Origin: Sipunculus nudus
Taxonomy: Eukaryota > Annelida > Sipuncula > Golfingiida > Sipunculidae
NCBI GenBank assembly: GCA_026874595.1
Contig: CM049312.1
Span: 55,741,429 to 55,805,428, forward strand
Length of the DNA: 64,000 nt
Reading direction: 5' to 3'
Part shown: piece by piece, positions 24,801 through 39,800 of the stretch
Layout: the number at the start of each line of letters is the position of its first letter
How positions within the stretch are numbered: position 1 is the stretch's first letter
Program-made: the position numbers and the translations under genes
The notes under the pieces: generated by a model
Seen by the model: only the letters and a program-made list of their open reading frames with translations
Told to the model about the DNA's origin: nothing
Databases searched by the model: none

Positions 24801-27800
24801 TTTCACATGTATTTATATCATAAAAATTTCTTCAATTTTCTCTGCTTATAATACATTTTTGGAGGAGGTCGCCACAGGTTGGTGGTTTAAAGGGTTAAAG
24901 TCAATTTTCTGTTGTTAATAATTTATCAGTAAAGAGTGTACAGAAGTGTACTGTAATAAATTACAGACTTTGTTTTTTCATGCCAGGATAAAGACACTCA
25001 GGATTAAACTGAGACATTTATTAACAGTATAACAACATGGAAAAAGGCAAACAAAGTAGTATTCAGCATCCATGTAGATCCTCATAGTTACTGTGGATGG
25101 CTTTGTATTTGTGAGGCAGAAAATTGATTTCTTCATTTTGAATATTTTGTGAGGATTTCATTTTTGGGATTGCACCAGAACCTATAGAATCAAAGTACAG
25201 CAGTTCTGATAATTTACATAGATTCCATTGCGGATTAATGAACCCTGTTTTCAGAGCTGAGATAACTTAACCATTTGGGCAGATCTATTTATTATGTCCT
25301 CTTTTTCATCTTAGTTGATGGGGCATGTTATTCCAAAGGATTTCACATTCACAATTACATCTTGTTTGCAAATATTGCGAAATTAAAATGCTGACGAACA
25401 AAAAGGCAAACATTGCATTCACTCTTACTCCCTCTGGCACTCTCAGACCAACTGTGAAGGCAGGCCCCTCTAAAGTTTCTGTATATAAACCCCGGGATAA
25501 CATGGTCCACAGCTGTGGAAATGCACCAGTCAGTTCTAGACATAGGTACCCTCTGATGAAGAGCCATACAGTCAGCTGAATCTGCTCTTCAGGGCAGTCA
25601 CATTGTTTGTTTACATTCGGATTATAAATTTTTCATTCATATTTCTCATATAACAAGCTACACAGTCTAAAGGCAGAGGAGCCAATAACACTAAAACATA
25701 AGCAAACTGTACAAATATTTTGAATTACATTAAAAAAAAAACAAATAGAAAAATAAAACTCTACAATTTATCATTAGTATGATTTATCAACATAAGGCTA
25801 AATTCACAGCCTTGGCCACCTAACAAAGTATATTGGACAAATGTATATTTATTATTGAAGCCCTATGCACTTAAGGTCCACTACAGTCATTACTGGCCTG
25901 ACTACAAGTGGTTAACAGACTGTTATATTACCACATTACAGGAGGCCCTTGAGGATGATGGCTGACAACTTTATGGTGTATCCCAGTTTTATAATAAATA
26001 TCTTCACCATGTAATGAGGAAGTATTGATTTTAGTTTAGCTGATGTGGGATAATGCAAAGTCTGTTGTATATCATGCCAGTCAGTGTAAAAGGGTGAAAC
26101 TGAAAACTCTGTTAAAAAGGCCAACATAAAGTTCTTCCTCTCTGCTGACACAGATAACAAACTAGGATAGGTAGGGCCAATTTTAGTAGATAATTTCTTT
26201 ATGTACAGAGCAGTTGCTGAATATTTCAGGCTTCATTATATGGAAAAATTATAAATTATTCTATATAATAGACCACTTAAATTTTGTTGAATTTATTATA
26301 AAATATATTTTGTAAAACTTTATTATGTCTAAGACCTGCCAGGATACAATCAAAAACAGGTCTGTATTTGCCTAAGACTTAGGCTAAGTATTTGTCTTCT
26401 GCTCTTCAGAGACTGCTCAGTCAGCTGGATCGTAAAATAGATATATTTATTTCATATTTACTATGTAATAAAAAATTGCTTCACTCTGTGTTGATATTGT
26501 TTGAAATTTTAGTTTCTTACAAAATAAATTTTCGAGGAATATTTAAAAGGGGGGTGGGGGTAGGGAATGAGATTAATTCTGGTTCATGAATCAAAAGACG
26601 TTTTTCAATGATAATTATTTTGAAGTAGAGAGTATAAAGAAGTGTACTTTGATGAATCATAGAATTTGTTTTATATTCAAAGATGAAGACACTCTAAATT
26701 TAAGTGAAACATATCAACTGGAAAGCAACAATTAGAAAAGACAATGAAGTGATATTTGGTGTCAGTGTGGTTCTGCTGGGGTATTCAGTGTAGCAGTCTC
26801 ACACAGACTCTCAAGGTGATGAATTAATACCTCTGGATTACATTGTCTGAAGGTATGAGAATGTTCCAGTTCTACTTCTATACTAATTAATCTGATGATT
26901 TGTTTTCAAGGAAAATAGTTTAGATGATAATATTCATTATATAAAATAAACCTAGCATGCACTTCAAGCTTTCATACTATTGCATGCAGTAGTGAGGCTC
27001 GGTCAAGATTAGGCGACACAGTGTTATTTTCCTATTACAAACTTCAAGAGGCTGAGTGTACAGCACTTTCTGCATGCTGATCAGCCCATGAATGTATGAG
27101 GCAGGTTGGACCGTCATCAAGATCCATCAGTATTCATTTCATCAACTTCATCATGTTCACATGCTTGCTTTCACAAGTATCTAGAGCATTACTAACCTTG
27201 CCATTTGGCCTGCATTTAGCATAGGTTTAGAGAGCACTGTGGCCCTTGAATACATCAGATGGTCATTAGTGCAATATGCTTGGGTCCTATCATGGCCCAG
27301 TGCTTGGGCAGATAGTGGTACTCGATTTATCAAGATATGTTTGGTAGTGGTACACCACAATAGCTGTTTCAGTTGTGAAATCCACCTTTCTTTTGGAATT
27401 AAGTCCAAACTCGGCATCACTATGGCAGCATGCATAATATCACTATGGGAATTTAGTATGAACTTTTAACACTCAATTTATCATAAAATGCTGAATCGAA
27501 TGTTTGTTTTGTAGAATACCCCAAATCTGGCTTATATGTTCATAGTTTCAAGTGTCATGCAGAAAAAATGTAAATGAAAGACCTGTAGATTTATGTGGGC
27601 TGCAGTCAAGAGAACTGTCAGTATTGATTATTTAGTCTGGCCTCTCAGTACTGTGGTTCAGGGATACAGCACAGACCCAATCAGAGATCCTGAGTTCAAA
27701 TCCCAACTGATAACCAGTGAAATGTTTCATGGTCAGCCTCCACCCAGGGAGAGCTCTTTGCAGGGTTGATTTGAAGGCTGTTCCAATAGCATTTTTCACT

Positions 27801-30800
27801 CATAATCAAGTACACCTTTCAATTTTCCTTGGTGATATGAACTATCCATAAGGATGATTACATGTCCAGAACCTGCAGGTGCTGTAGTTACAGGGCCTGG
27901 TTAACATCAGAAAATAAATTAGAGACACCTTGTATTTCTGCTTTATCATTCAGTCTGAAACTGAAATTGATTTAAGCAGATTTACGTTTAAATTGGTTAC
28001 CTCTACCAATGAAAAATTTGTATATATAAATATTTTTAAATATTGAATACTGGTCCATGTTTCAGCCATCTGTCCATTGGGAAGATTAAATGAAGACATT
28101 ATAAACTTTATCACCATCTGCAATTTGGCTATTAATTTTCATATTAATATCTATGAACTTTTCTTTAAAAGTAGGTGTCACTGAGCAGTGGTTTAAGAAC
28201 TATTGCTTTGTTTTGAAGTAGCCAAAAAAGAGTGCAGATGTTGCACTAAATTTCCTTTCAGATATCCTGATAGTCTCTTCTGAAGACCCTTTATTACTGT
28301 GTATAGTGCAATACTGTGTAAGAACACCAGTAATCTAAAAACTTGCTTTGTCTGTTGTACCTATGTTTTAAGATGTTTTTAATAATATCAGTTCTTGCCA
28401 AAGGCATCATTCAGCTTTTGATCCTTGTCAGAGCCACCAATCATGATATCAATACCGCAAACATCACATACTTAATGCATGGTCTTTAAGTTTACCGTGT
28501 GATTGCTGTTTGTTGCATTATATGTGCATTAAACTTATTTGAAACTATATTAGATATTTTTCATATGTTCATCACATAGGAATGAGTAATGCATTACCCT
28601 ATCCTGAGTCAATAAATATTGATTTTCATTTTCAGGACTTCTTGAATGCACTGCATTGTATAGTTTAGTTTACAACACAGCAGAGAATTGCTCATCTGAT
28701 CCCTGATTAATTGGAAAAAAATATATCCTTTTGAAATGTGAAAGTTATTTTTTTTGTTGCTGTCATTTAATTGTATACTATGTACCCATTGAACTTTGGT
28801 TTTCACTTTTTTTGCAAATTGGTAAACTGTTGACAGATATTATATTGCAAAAATAGACAAATTTTGCAAAAATTATGAAATTGAGTAATGCCTTTCAGTG
28901 TTTTAGAACTTCTTTTCATGAATGTTTACACTAAGTTATAATATTCAGGACATTTGTTACTTGCCCATCCATACAGTAATGAAAAAAAAATTTAATTCAG
29001 CCAAATTTATAGTATTTTTTTCATCTTTGTTTAGGCCATCGTTCTGATAGTATGTTTAGTGCTTAACAATTTCAAACTTAATGAAAATTAATGCCGAAGT
29101 CACTGTGCATCATGTGCTAGAGCAAAAGACTACAGTAAATCCTGTTTTAATGGCTGCGAGGTAATCATTTATTTGAGTGATAAAAAATTCAGATGCACAT
29201 GCCACTCTTTGCCTCGCAAATCATTAAGATGACCAGTGTTCTGCTGTGTTTAGATGTGCTTATGTTTGACTAGTGTTTGTGGCTTTTGCAATGTTTGCAG
29301 TCTGTACTAATGCTTGCGGTGGCCTGTGATGTCATTGCAGACGACGTGTCAGTATTACGTAATGAGGTCCAGAAACTGCTACAGCGAGAGCAGGCCCTAC
29401 AGCAGAGGCATGCCGAACAAGAACGCGAGTTTGGCCAGAAGAGGGCCCGATTTAAAGATTTGTTTATGAAGAAAGAAGGTGAAACACCTTTAACCATAAC
29501 ATAGATAGCTTGTCTACTAGTCTCACTTAGTCTAACCAGTTTGTCTAATTAGTAGACTAGTCGGTTGTGGTGTTTTGGTTAGTCTAATCAGTAACCTCCT
29601 AACAGATGCCAATGACATTTGTTGTAAAACTTTGGGCTTTTATTTATTAACATTCCACAATGCTGTTCTCTGCTGGTCGGCGGGAAAAGCAGGCACCTGA
29701 ATATTTGGCTTGTATGTTGTCTTACAACTTACAAGCCAGCTAGGAATCATTCTTGTACCCATAAATATCTCTGCTCAAGCCTCAACCCCTCCGCCCCACA
29801 GTACCTTTCTGATACCAATAGGACCTGCTTTTAAGGGTCTGCAGACCTGTGACATTAAGTCTTATAATGGTAACATGATTAAAGAATGTAATTTGAACTC
29901 TTGTTTTCTTAGCCAATCAAGTAAACTAGTTTAAATATTCTTAGCCAGAATATTTTATTTATAAACTTGTAATATGCCCCATCCCAGCCCTCTAAATATA
30001 ATTTATTGATTGGTGTGCTGTCCCACCTGCATAAAACACTGACCTTTGCTGGCAAGAATATTTTATTTGAAAGAAGATGGGATGTGGGAGGAAGTTGAGA
30101 CCATAGGTCAGAACACTTCACATTGGGCAACAAAACCAACATCAGAAACACACCTTGAGTTCCCTCTACCAGCAGCTTTCATCAAAGCCCCATTATCTTT
30201 GGCACCACCTGGATTTCCATCATGAAAGCTCAGGTTGTGTTCCCAGTCAAAATTATAGTTTCAGGTGTTACGCTAGTCACTTAATCAGACTGGCCTGTTA
30301 CACTGTTTATTAACTTGTGAGTTTTCTTGATCATGCCAACCATGCCAACTATATAACAGCTGATGATTACTGAAAGCACATACTGGGAGTGCTAGGCTGT
30401 ATGTTATATGTAATAGTACTTGCTCACTCTAGAAATAAATATAAAAAATCAAACCTTGTGCAATATTAATAAATTATAATATGAAAATTTACAGTGTACG
30501 TGTTAATATTCCTGTACTAAAACTGTGTCATTGTCATGCTTCTTGTATATTGAAGACAACTGTATGTTGGGGTTACATAGTGCTGTTAAAAACATGGCAT
30601 GTTTGTAGCATGGCAGATTGGCATGTGGTCTTGTGTTAAACTTAAACAGTGTTCACTGTATGTGGAATGTTTTGAATTACTGTTTCTGTGCTGCATATAT
30701 ATTGAGTTTTCATATGATTTTCACTTTCACTGAGCCATGCAGTTATTTTTGTTTATCATTGGTCATCTTGCATCCAGACAGTTTTTAGCTTAGCTGACTG

Positions 30801-33800
30801 AAAGTCATCTGAGCTATAGCAATCACTCTTTGTCTGTCATCTGTCTGTCTGTCCATCCATCCGTCTGTCAGTCTGTCAGTCTGTCTGTCTGTCAGTCTGT
30901 CTGGGCACAAATCGTAACTGCTTGACCTGGAATCTTCTAACTTGACATCCAGGGAGGTCCAGAAAAAATCTCTCTGTAATAAGGTCTCTGTCATCCATAT
31001 CCTGGGAACTGCAGAATGGTGGCGCCACCTGGCTGAAATTACACACCACTCTTTTGTGCTTCAATTAGAGCCTTACTTTTATAAGGCTTTTTGATGGGAT
31101 AAAGGTGAAGACCTTTGTTGTGGAGACATAGAAATAGGAGATTTATTTTATACAGCCATTAATCATCTACTGTTTTTAACTAAATTTAATTTTAAAGCTA
31201 GAATTTAAGTTTTGGCCAAACAACTAAAGAATAATAAAAAAAATGGACATGGTTTTAGATGTAGATTATATTTTAGATATTATGTTCTGTAAAGAATTAG
31301 AAATGTTTGTCAGACATTCACTGAGTTAAGGACAACAAATAAATTAGCTATCTTTATCATGCTGAACCTAATTACTGACCAACTGACCACAGTCATTACA
31401 ATATGTATAGGTATTATATAATGGCTCATTATGTGAGGAGTTTACACACTCCAGACCTTAAATGTACAAAATTACATTTTCAGTATTTACACTATTTTTA
31501 CAATAGTTTTTATATTAATTAATATATACATCACCAAAAGAAATGATATTGGTTATGTTGATTCATCGTCATATGATAGTTACTGAATCATTCCTGCGTG
31601 TCTGACTGACAGCCCTTGTTCATACTGTTACAGCCTTATATGTCAATATGACGCCTACTCGGTAAATCTGGAAGTCATGAAAACCAGCCAAATGAAGCAG
31701 CTATCCATTGTGATGAGCTATTAATAGAAAACTTCCTGGTTGCATTGGGCTCTCCCTGGAAACCCCCTATCTGCCTCCCACGTGCCACTGCATATCCAGG
31801 GACCAGATAAAGTATGGTTAATTTGATAATTGAGACTTTGTTAATTAACGAAATATGATAAGCAATGAGCATCATAATTCTCCTTCATATCGCTGTTGGG
31901 GATTAGAGAGGTGGGGAGGCTGAACACTAAGTCTCTTGATGGACCCTACAGGTAGGATACAAGTATATGTATATAAATGTATATGTCTTGATAGGTTAAT
32001 TATATTAGTATACAGATGGCACATGTATATGCTACATATATTTCTTTATTTGAAATATTAGAATTTTTCCATAATATTCAAAAGTTTCAGCAAAGAAGGA
32101 CAGTTTCTGCTCTTTCTCGATAGGCCACCACTAAAGAAACACTGCCAATTTCAATAACTTATCATGTACTCTTATATTAAGTAGTGTGATGTAAGCAACC
32201 ATTTATTGAGTATGAAATGGTCATTTTTATACCTTTTAAGTCCTGAATTAGTTTTTGATTAAATATATTTATAATTAGTGAAATATTAATGTTCACAATT
32301 TTTTTTTGGTTAACAAAATTTTGATTTGAAATGTATTTCATTTTTGGCGAACTTTTCTTTAAATTCAAGTTTCATTTGTGAATGAATACAGGAAAAAGGG
32401 TTGTCTTTAGTGTCTCGCAAAGGAATCAGGAAATATTTTGCTGTGCAAAAATAATATTTCTTTGGTTTGGATTTGTAGAGTGGCCATCTCATCAGAAAAA
32501 TTTAGTCAAATTAGTTTCTTCAAATCAATATAAACCTGGAAATTATTCAATTTGTTCATACTTATATCAAATTATGTCACATTACCAAACTTTATTTATA
32601 TCTGTTTGCAACCAGGCAGACATTAAATGGGGCAAATGTGAGATATCAGGTCTTTAACAAATCCAGCTAATAAACCTCATGATTGCCTTTCTCGTAAAAA
32701 TAAAAATTCAAATTCGTATTGTATCTGGAACTTCAGCTGATGAACCTGCTAGAAATGGAAAGGGGTTTTTTTTTTAGAGTTTAAAAGTATAACTTGGTCC
32801 CTTGGTAATAAAAAAAATGGTTGCGTCTTATATTGCACTGTCCTTGCAGGAAAAATTTGGCAAAATTTGTATATCTTATACTATCAACAATTGTTTAAGT
32901 CTATAATAAAAAAAAATATGATAAAAATAGTTGTGTTTTTTTTTAGATATTATTTTTATTTCAACATTTTGTAAATACAGACTGTTTTAATACCATGGAA
33001 GTGGTCTTCCATAAAAGTAATCTGGTACACCTCTCAAAAACTATATGCAGTTTTTAAAATTATACCTTAGCTCAGATGCTATATATGACATGTTTGATTA
33101 ATATATTAGTGTTGCATGAATAATAGAGGTTTAATGTATTATAAAAAATGGCAGATTTAGTATAAGGCTGTTCAGAATAATATAAAAAATACATTGATGA
33201 TTTGAATTGAAAGATGCATTGAATATTCTGCCTGGCCCAATCAAAAATTTCACCAAGGAGTTTTAACATACAACCTTTCTGGTTTCACTAATTTGCAAGC
33301 CATTTGAATGGTCCAACAAATGCCAGGAGACATCCATTGCTAAATGTAGTGCCTATTTAAGTTTATTTAACATAAATAAAACAGCTTTATCAAATTTTGC
33401 CATCTTAAGTGTATCTTTGATCTACATGTATCATTGTTATTATCAATTGTTACTCTACATATTAAATGGGTGAGCACTGGTGCTTTCTTAGTCACATCTG
33501 CCTTCATTGTCCAGTCATAACAACAAAATTATCACTGATCAAAGTTCAGAGAAATACAGGATATGATTATTTCAAGATGATTGACACCTGTCATTTTGCA
33601 GGAACATTTCAATTTGGCCTGTCAAATGCTAAGGAGTCTTCAATTCGATTATCAATTATTGCCTTTAATTTGATTATCTATTTGATTATTGTATACAGTC
33701 ACAGTATTCTGTCAGAGATGTATATACATAAACACTAAAAGTTTCCATCCCATGTGATGCTTTAAGATTAAGATTATATACCTGAGAATTTATGCAGACC

Positions 33801-36800
33801 AAGTAACATTTAAATTTTCTCATCCATTATTGTGCCAACATCAAATAAAGGATATAAGGTGACTTTCTTTCTTAAATAACAGTGCAGCTTCATCATGTAT
33901 GCTGTTTATCTGTTCCTAGGTAAGAGCTAGAGACAGAAAAGGTATGAAAATAAATGAAAATGCAGTAATTGAAATTAATTGATTATTTCATGCCTGATTC
34001 AGTTATCAATTAATGACTGGCTTTGATTCAATGCATCGATTATTTCATTAGTAAAATACATATAGTAAAAGTTATATTCATTTCACTGAGCAAAAAACTT
34101 AATCCTTTACTGTTTAGTTTAGTCTGCAGATTGTCATACTCCTACATTTCAGATTAATTTTTACAATTTATAAAAATACATTTACTCATTATTCATTAAG
34201 GATATCTTTTTGAATTTTGCAGGATTTACTGACAGGTGAATGTTCATTATGGTGATTGTGTAAGTGACGCTCCGATGTGTCTCTGTGTGTGTGTAGCATA
34301 ATCAAAAACATAGGTATTATTGTGTATAAAATTATGTTTGGATACAGAGCAGTTGATATGTTTTTGAAAATGATCCATAAACCTTCTTCATATGGAGGCA
34401 CAATTGTTGGAATAGGGATTTCCACCTATGATACAGGTCAGATGTTAAGGGTATGGACTATTATTGCAAAAGGTCTCAGGTGTATATACACATCTGAAAC
34501 ACTATTGTGAAAAGACAGCAGGTACACTGACTTGCTCTCTCACGGGCTTCTGTGGTCTTAGGGTACAGCACAGGACTCAAAACCTGGAGGTCATGAGTTC
34601 AAATCTCAGCCAAGGAGTGGTGAGATTTTCACAGTCAGACCCCACTCAGTTTTAGTGCTCTGCAGGTTTAATGGGAAGGCTGTATCCCGCAGCCATGCAT
34701 CACTCACAAGGGAATGCATCTTTGGGAGGTTCCTTTGTGTTCCCAATCCCAACTGGTGAATCCTTTATTTCAAAATAAATGGAATGAAGTGAATGCTACT
34801 GACCTGTCACAATGTCCCAAACCAAAATGACCCTGTAGATGCACATACTTAGGATATGTATTAGACAAATCAACAATTAAAAAATGGAGGTGGTTTCCTC
34901 CACCCCAAAAAATTCCAAAACAGACTACTTCTTTTATAACAGATGAGCCATCCGCTTAATGACCCCAGGAGTAAGAGACATGCTCTTAGAATTTTGTTAG
35001 ATTATCATTGTGAAAATGGTTGTACACTGAAGCATTTCTGATTTTTTGATTGTGTTGAGTTTGGATTCATGGATATACAAACAGTATACACATCTTTTGA
35101 ATATTCCCTTATACAACCTTATGAATATTCATAAATCTGTGAAGTTTTTGTATAAAAATATATATCTTACCATTGTTACCCATAGTTCACGTTTTAGATT
35201 ATATCTGATATTTATGAACTGCACTTTATAATTGCTCATACATATATATTAATATTCATGAGCTGCATTCATAAGGTACAAAACATGAATATTCCTGATA
35301 CAAATGAGCAGGGAACTTCATGAATATTCATGTTTTACAGAAGAGCTCCAGCAGGTCCGGCTGGCCCTGGCATCCTCTGAGGAATCCAGGAATGAACTGC
35401 AGCACAAGCTGGATAACCTGGAGCAAGAGGTGAACGATGTCAGGACCACAGCGGCCATCACGGAGGCTTCACGTGAGGACGAGGTCTATGAGATCAGGAA
35501 GAAACACCAGGAGGAGGTGGCCTCCCTCCACAGCATCATGAAAGGTGACCTCACTACTAACCTGCCATCTGGTGGCTGCTCTGCAAACCTCTGTCCTTCA
35601 TTACTTGACCTCTTAAATGTTTTACTGTAGATGTATTAATGACAGAAAGCAGAACATGAACTGACAACTTGTAGAGACATTATGATAAAATTCATAAAGC
35701 AAAATCTTAGGGTAAAAAAAAAAGGATAACAGTTTACAGATACTAAGTGGCAGAGAAGAATTCAGATACACTTGACAACATGGAAACAGCAGCTGCGACT
35801 ACACATGTGCAACTGCCAGTACAGATTTTGGTCTCAAATGTATAAAACCACAGGTTTATTAAGGAATGTAATAAAAAGTAGAATTGCACCAAGCAGAGCA
35901 CATACCTCCACCAAGACGAAACAATCCTACTGGAGACACCCATTTATCCAGATCTTATCATGAATTAACGAGATAAACCATACCTCATCCCTTCACAAAA
36001 TTTGTTGAAATTGTGCCAGTAGTTTATGCATTATATGTTCACAGACAACCTACAAATGTACAGACTTGATTTGAGACATAACCTCCTTCAGATTATTTCA
36101 GGACTTTAAGTGTCAGAATACAGATAATTTACTGGAAGAATGGTATTCCAACTGCAAAATATGGGATGAAACATAGACTCAATACAGAATACAGAGTGAC
36201 ATGACACAGAGGTACATAGCCAGTCACAGAAAACAAGTGCAGGGCTCCCTCTGGGGTCCTGAAGAATAATTGGAGTTATACAATAGTTTTCTGCTGTATA
36301 AAATAGAATAAATATAGGAGATTTCACAGGGTACCTGCCTTCATATTCATGAGGATAAAACCTTCGCGATTTTCACTTTTTCATTGTTTGCCAGGGTTCA
36401 GTTTTCACCAGCACCCCATATAATAACCTACACAAAACATATCAACTGTTAAGGGGTGAACCCACCAAAGCCGACACGCGTCCCAACACGTCTCTCAACA
36501 TGCTTTACGACACAGATGACGTCTAGTGTGTCTCGACGTCTGCCTGTGTCGTGGCAGTGGACCAGCTCACACGACACATCGTGGAGAAGCACACATCACA
36601 AGAAGCGTGTTGGCTTTGCATTGCGGGCCTTGCGACACGATCAAACATATTCGATTTTTTCGTGCGATGAAAACGCGTGTCGGGTTGCGTCGGTTTCTTC
36701 TCAACACAACTCAACACGGATCGTGCAGTTGAACTGGACGTGGGACGCACTTTTCACGGAACATACCGACATGCAGCACTACATGGAGTGAGTGGGTCAA

Positions 36801-39800
36801 TGTCAAGGTCACTTCCAGCCAATCAGGAGACCATGTTCTGTTGTCTTGCATCGGTCCTGCCTAGGACTGGGTATCGGTCTGCCTATTTAGGTACAATACG
36901 TATTGCAATACACTCAATTTGATATCTGATATGTATTGAAGATACACTCCATTTTTCTTTGTATATCATTACTGCATAAAAGTTCTGAATATATAATGTT
37001 TCTTATTTTTTTAATAAACAGCATATTCACTATATTCTGCATTTTATACTTGATATTGAATAAATAAAAAACACCAAATCAGTTAATAAAAAAACTGATA
37101 AAAAAGCTTTATTTTATGTATCATGTCCTTTATAGCAGGTCCTTTAAAACAAAAAAAAAACCTGAGCAAAACCGCAGGGGATGCTCTTCCTCTTTAGGGT
37201 GGATATAATCTCATACCACAGCATGGCGGCAGCATGTCCTCATCCCTTTTTAGGGAAATGGACAAGGTCTCATGTGTCCCCTTCTCTTTTTAGGGGAATA
37301 AAACGCGTACTTTTATACTTAACGATTTCGATATCATATTTTCAGTTTCTTGTTTCTTAATATTTATATCAATTCTCTTTCAATTGCGCACCTCATCACA
37401 AGAAATTTCGGATATTGTGAATGTTCAAACAAATAATGAAAACTAAGCAAAAATACATTTTATTCTCCAATTATACATACCGTATTATGTGTTGGAAAAT
37501 GATATTGAGAAAGTTTTTTTCTGGCTGGTGGCTATACTGTCCTCATTATCATGAACCGGGCTTTTGCCCGAACTCGGTGGATTGCCCCCCTCATATTTCC
37601 TGAAAAACAGGGCTGATGTGAGTATAGCTCAAATGTGCCCAATTGTCATCGGAGCTTTTGTCTTGTTTAAGTCTTAAAATTCAAAATATAAAAATATAAA
37701 GTGGCTATAGCTTTATTGCTAAACACTTGCAACAGATAATCTAAATAGGTCAACTTCCGACCAACACGTGATAATCTCCGTGTCATGAACCCCATTGTGT
37801 GTCGCTGGTGTGTCGGTCAATTGGTTTGTTATTTTGGCTGCATGACACACTTCACCACACGCCAGGCCACGCAAACCGACACAACCAAGTGTCGGTGTGT
37901 GTCGCCTGATTTCTGTGTCGGCCTGCATCGCGCTGTGTCGAGATGTGTGTCAGCCTTGGTGGGTCCACCCCTTTATATGAATTATCATATTAGATCATGA
38001 TATGTGTGCAAAATGGTAACGATTATACGGGGACCCAAGTGAATATGGAAGGAGTAGAAATAACTGTGTATTGTTAGAGGATAATCTTGAAGATAAGATT
38101 TGACATCAATTATAAAATCAATCTTTTTCCTTTCGATTTGCCCCGCTGATGGGCCTCTTTTCATGAAGGTTAAATTTTCGTGATAGTTTCTTTTTTTGGC
38201 AAATATCATGAATTTGAAACCCTCCCGAACAATAAGGTAACCACAGAACTTACCGTGACCATCAGTTCTGTGACCAGCAGGTGAAGGTCTGTTTACTTGG
38301 TTTAGAGTTCTGCACATGTAACTGCAAAACTTACCTGGACATTTCTACAACAGAGCTGAATGTATTCAATAATAATGGCTATAAATATCAATAATTATTA
38401 AGGAATATAAGTTTGATCAGAAACATTATTGTGCAGTGAAAAATTATTGGAAAATGTTTGAAATTATGGTCTGAATACTGGAAAATAAAGGAGATTACAG
38501 GAGACATTTTTTCAATAGTAAAATATAAGAAATGAAGCAGGAAGTGGAAGCCCTGCAAGTGATATACCACAATACATAAACCAATGGTATATAAACCACA
38601 TTATAGGATCAATAATTTATACTGATATATGGCCATGGACTGTGATTAGGTGATGATTATAAGTGCTACAAGCCAAACCGGTGTGCATTATATAAATGAT
38701 ATAGAACACCAGTATACAGTCAGTACTAAATGATAGATTATGATTACAGATGCTGTAAGCCAGGCTGCTGGGGATACAGCAGCTAAGTATGAGCAGGAAC
38801 GACAGCGGCTGGTGAAGGCTAATGAACAAATGGAGCAGGAATTAAATGAGCTGCACAGCAAGCTGTCACAGGAAAGGTCAGTCATATACCTTCTAGTCTA
38901 GCAGTCATTAAGAGTTTGTCTGAAAATGTTGTATGCTCTCTGTTCATCAGATTGTAATGTTTTCAGCATTTGGATCTCATCATTTGTTTTGGTGAACAAT
39001 TTGCATATATACAAGTGAGGTCCACTGTGAGGATTGGTACAGTGTTGGCATTGTTAGCTAGTTGTCTGGCCCATTTTATGGACAGTATATATGATTATTA
39101 TAATACAGTAGAACATATCTGAAAGACCACCTCTCTGACAAGACAACATGTCTGTAAAGACCATCCTGGAGTGAACCAAAAGCATTCACATTGGTTATAA
39201 CTAACCTGTCTAATAAGATCACCTGTGATTTTTACCACTTTTTGCCAGTCCCACAGGTGGTCTTATCACATAGGTTTCACTGTATATTGGAAATAAGCAT
39301 TATCATTGCATATTGCTGAAAGTAATACGGTAAAATAATAATGGAGGTCTTGATTTTTAAACATAATGTTAATTATTTGTATCCCCAGACAAAGTCGGGG
39401 GGATACTATGTTTTCATACCGGTCCCGCCGCCGCCGCATATAAATCTTGTTGGCGTGATAACCCAAAAAATATTTCACGGAACTTTACCAAACTTGGTAT
39501 ATGTATAGATATGGGTAAGAGGACGACGCCTATTTAAAAAGAGGTCATGACCTTTACTAGGAGAGTGTCCTTGACCTTGAATAGGTCCAATTTTGGGGAA
39601 AATCACACAAATTCTTTAATATCTCAAGAAATCTTGCATGGATTTATCCCAAAATCAAGTTGATGGAAGATCATGGATAGGGTTGTCATGTTCCAGAAAC
39701 TGGTGGCGCCACCTATTATTCTTTACTTGTTTTCGTGCCGTTTAATACCCCCAAAATTGCCACCTTACAGTACTGTGAGCATTATAAGTCAAAAACTAAT

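Larger units (their letters stand above)
17568..29340 (+). other. Intron 1 (11.8 kb), repeat-rich
   Basis: It holds a perfect 36-bp inverted-repeat pair (18284/20022), a TA microsatellite (18749-18810), a small tandem duplication (19218-19505), a foldback element (20526-21630), a Helentron-like element (23811-24800), a diverged direct repeat pair (24930/26620) and a SINE (27640-27910). Open frames such as that at 22600-23034 show no domain and are treated as chance. Confidence 0.75.
29479..35340 (+). other. Intron 2, with an F1 repeat and a SINE
   Basis: It contains a divergent F1 copy (30783-31080) and a SINE (34538-34800). Just before exon 3 lie several GAATATTC motifs and the palindrome CATGAATATTCATG (35320-35333). 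The rest is AT-rich and unassigned. Confidence 0.7.

Noticed and set aside
34541-34610. tRNA-like A and B boxes
   Set aside because: They occur in a repeated unit with a long non-tRNA body and no full cloverleaf, so it is a SINE and not a tRNA gene.
36456-36791. 111-codon frame and overlapping frames in a GC-rich patch
   Set aside because: They lie in the CGACAC subterminal repeats of the intron 3 transposon and have no domain.
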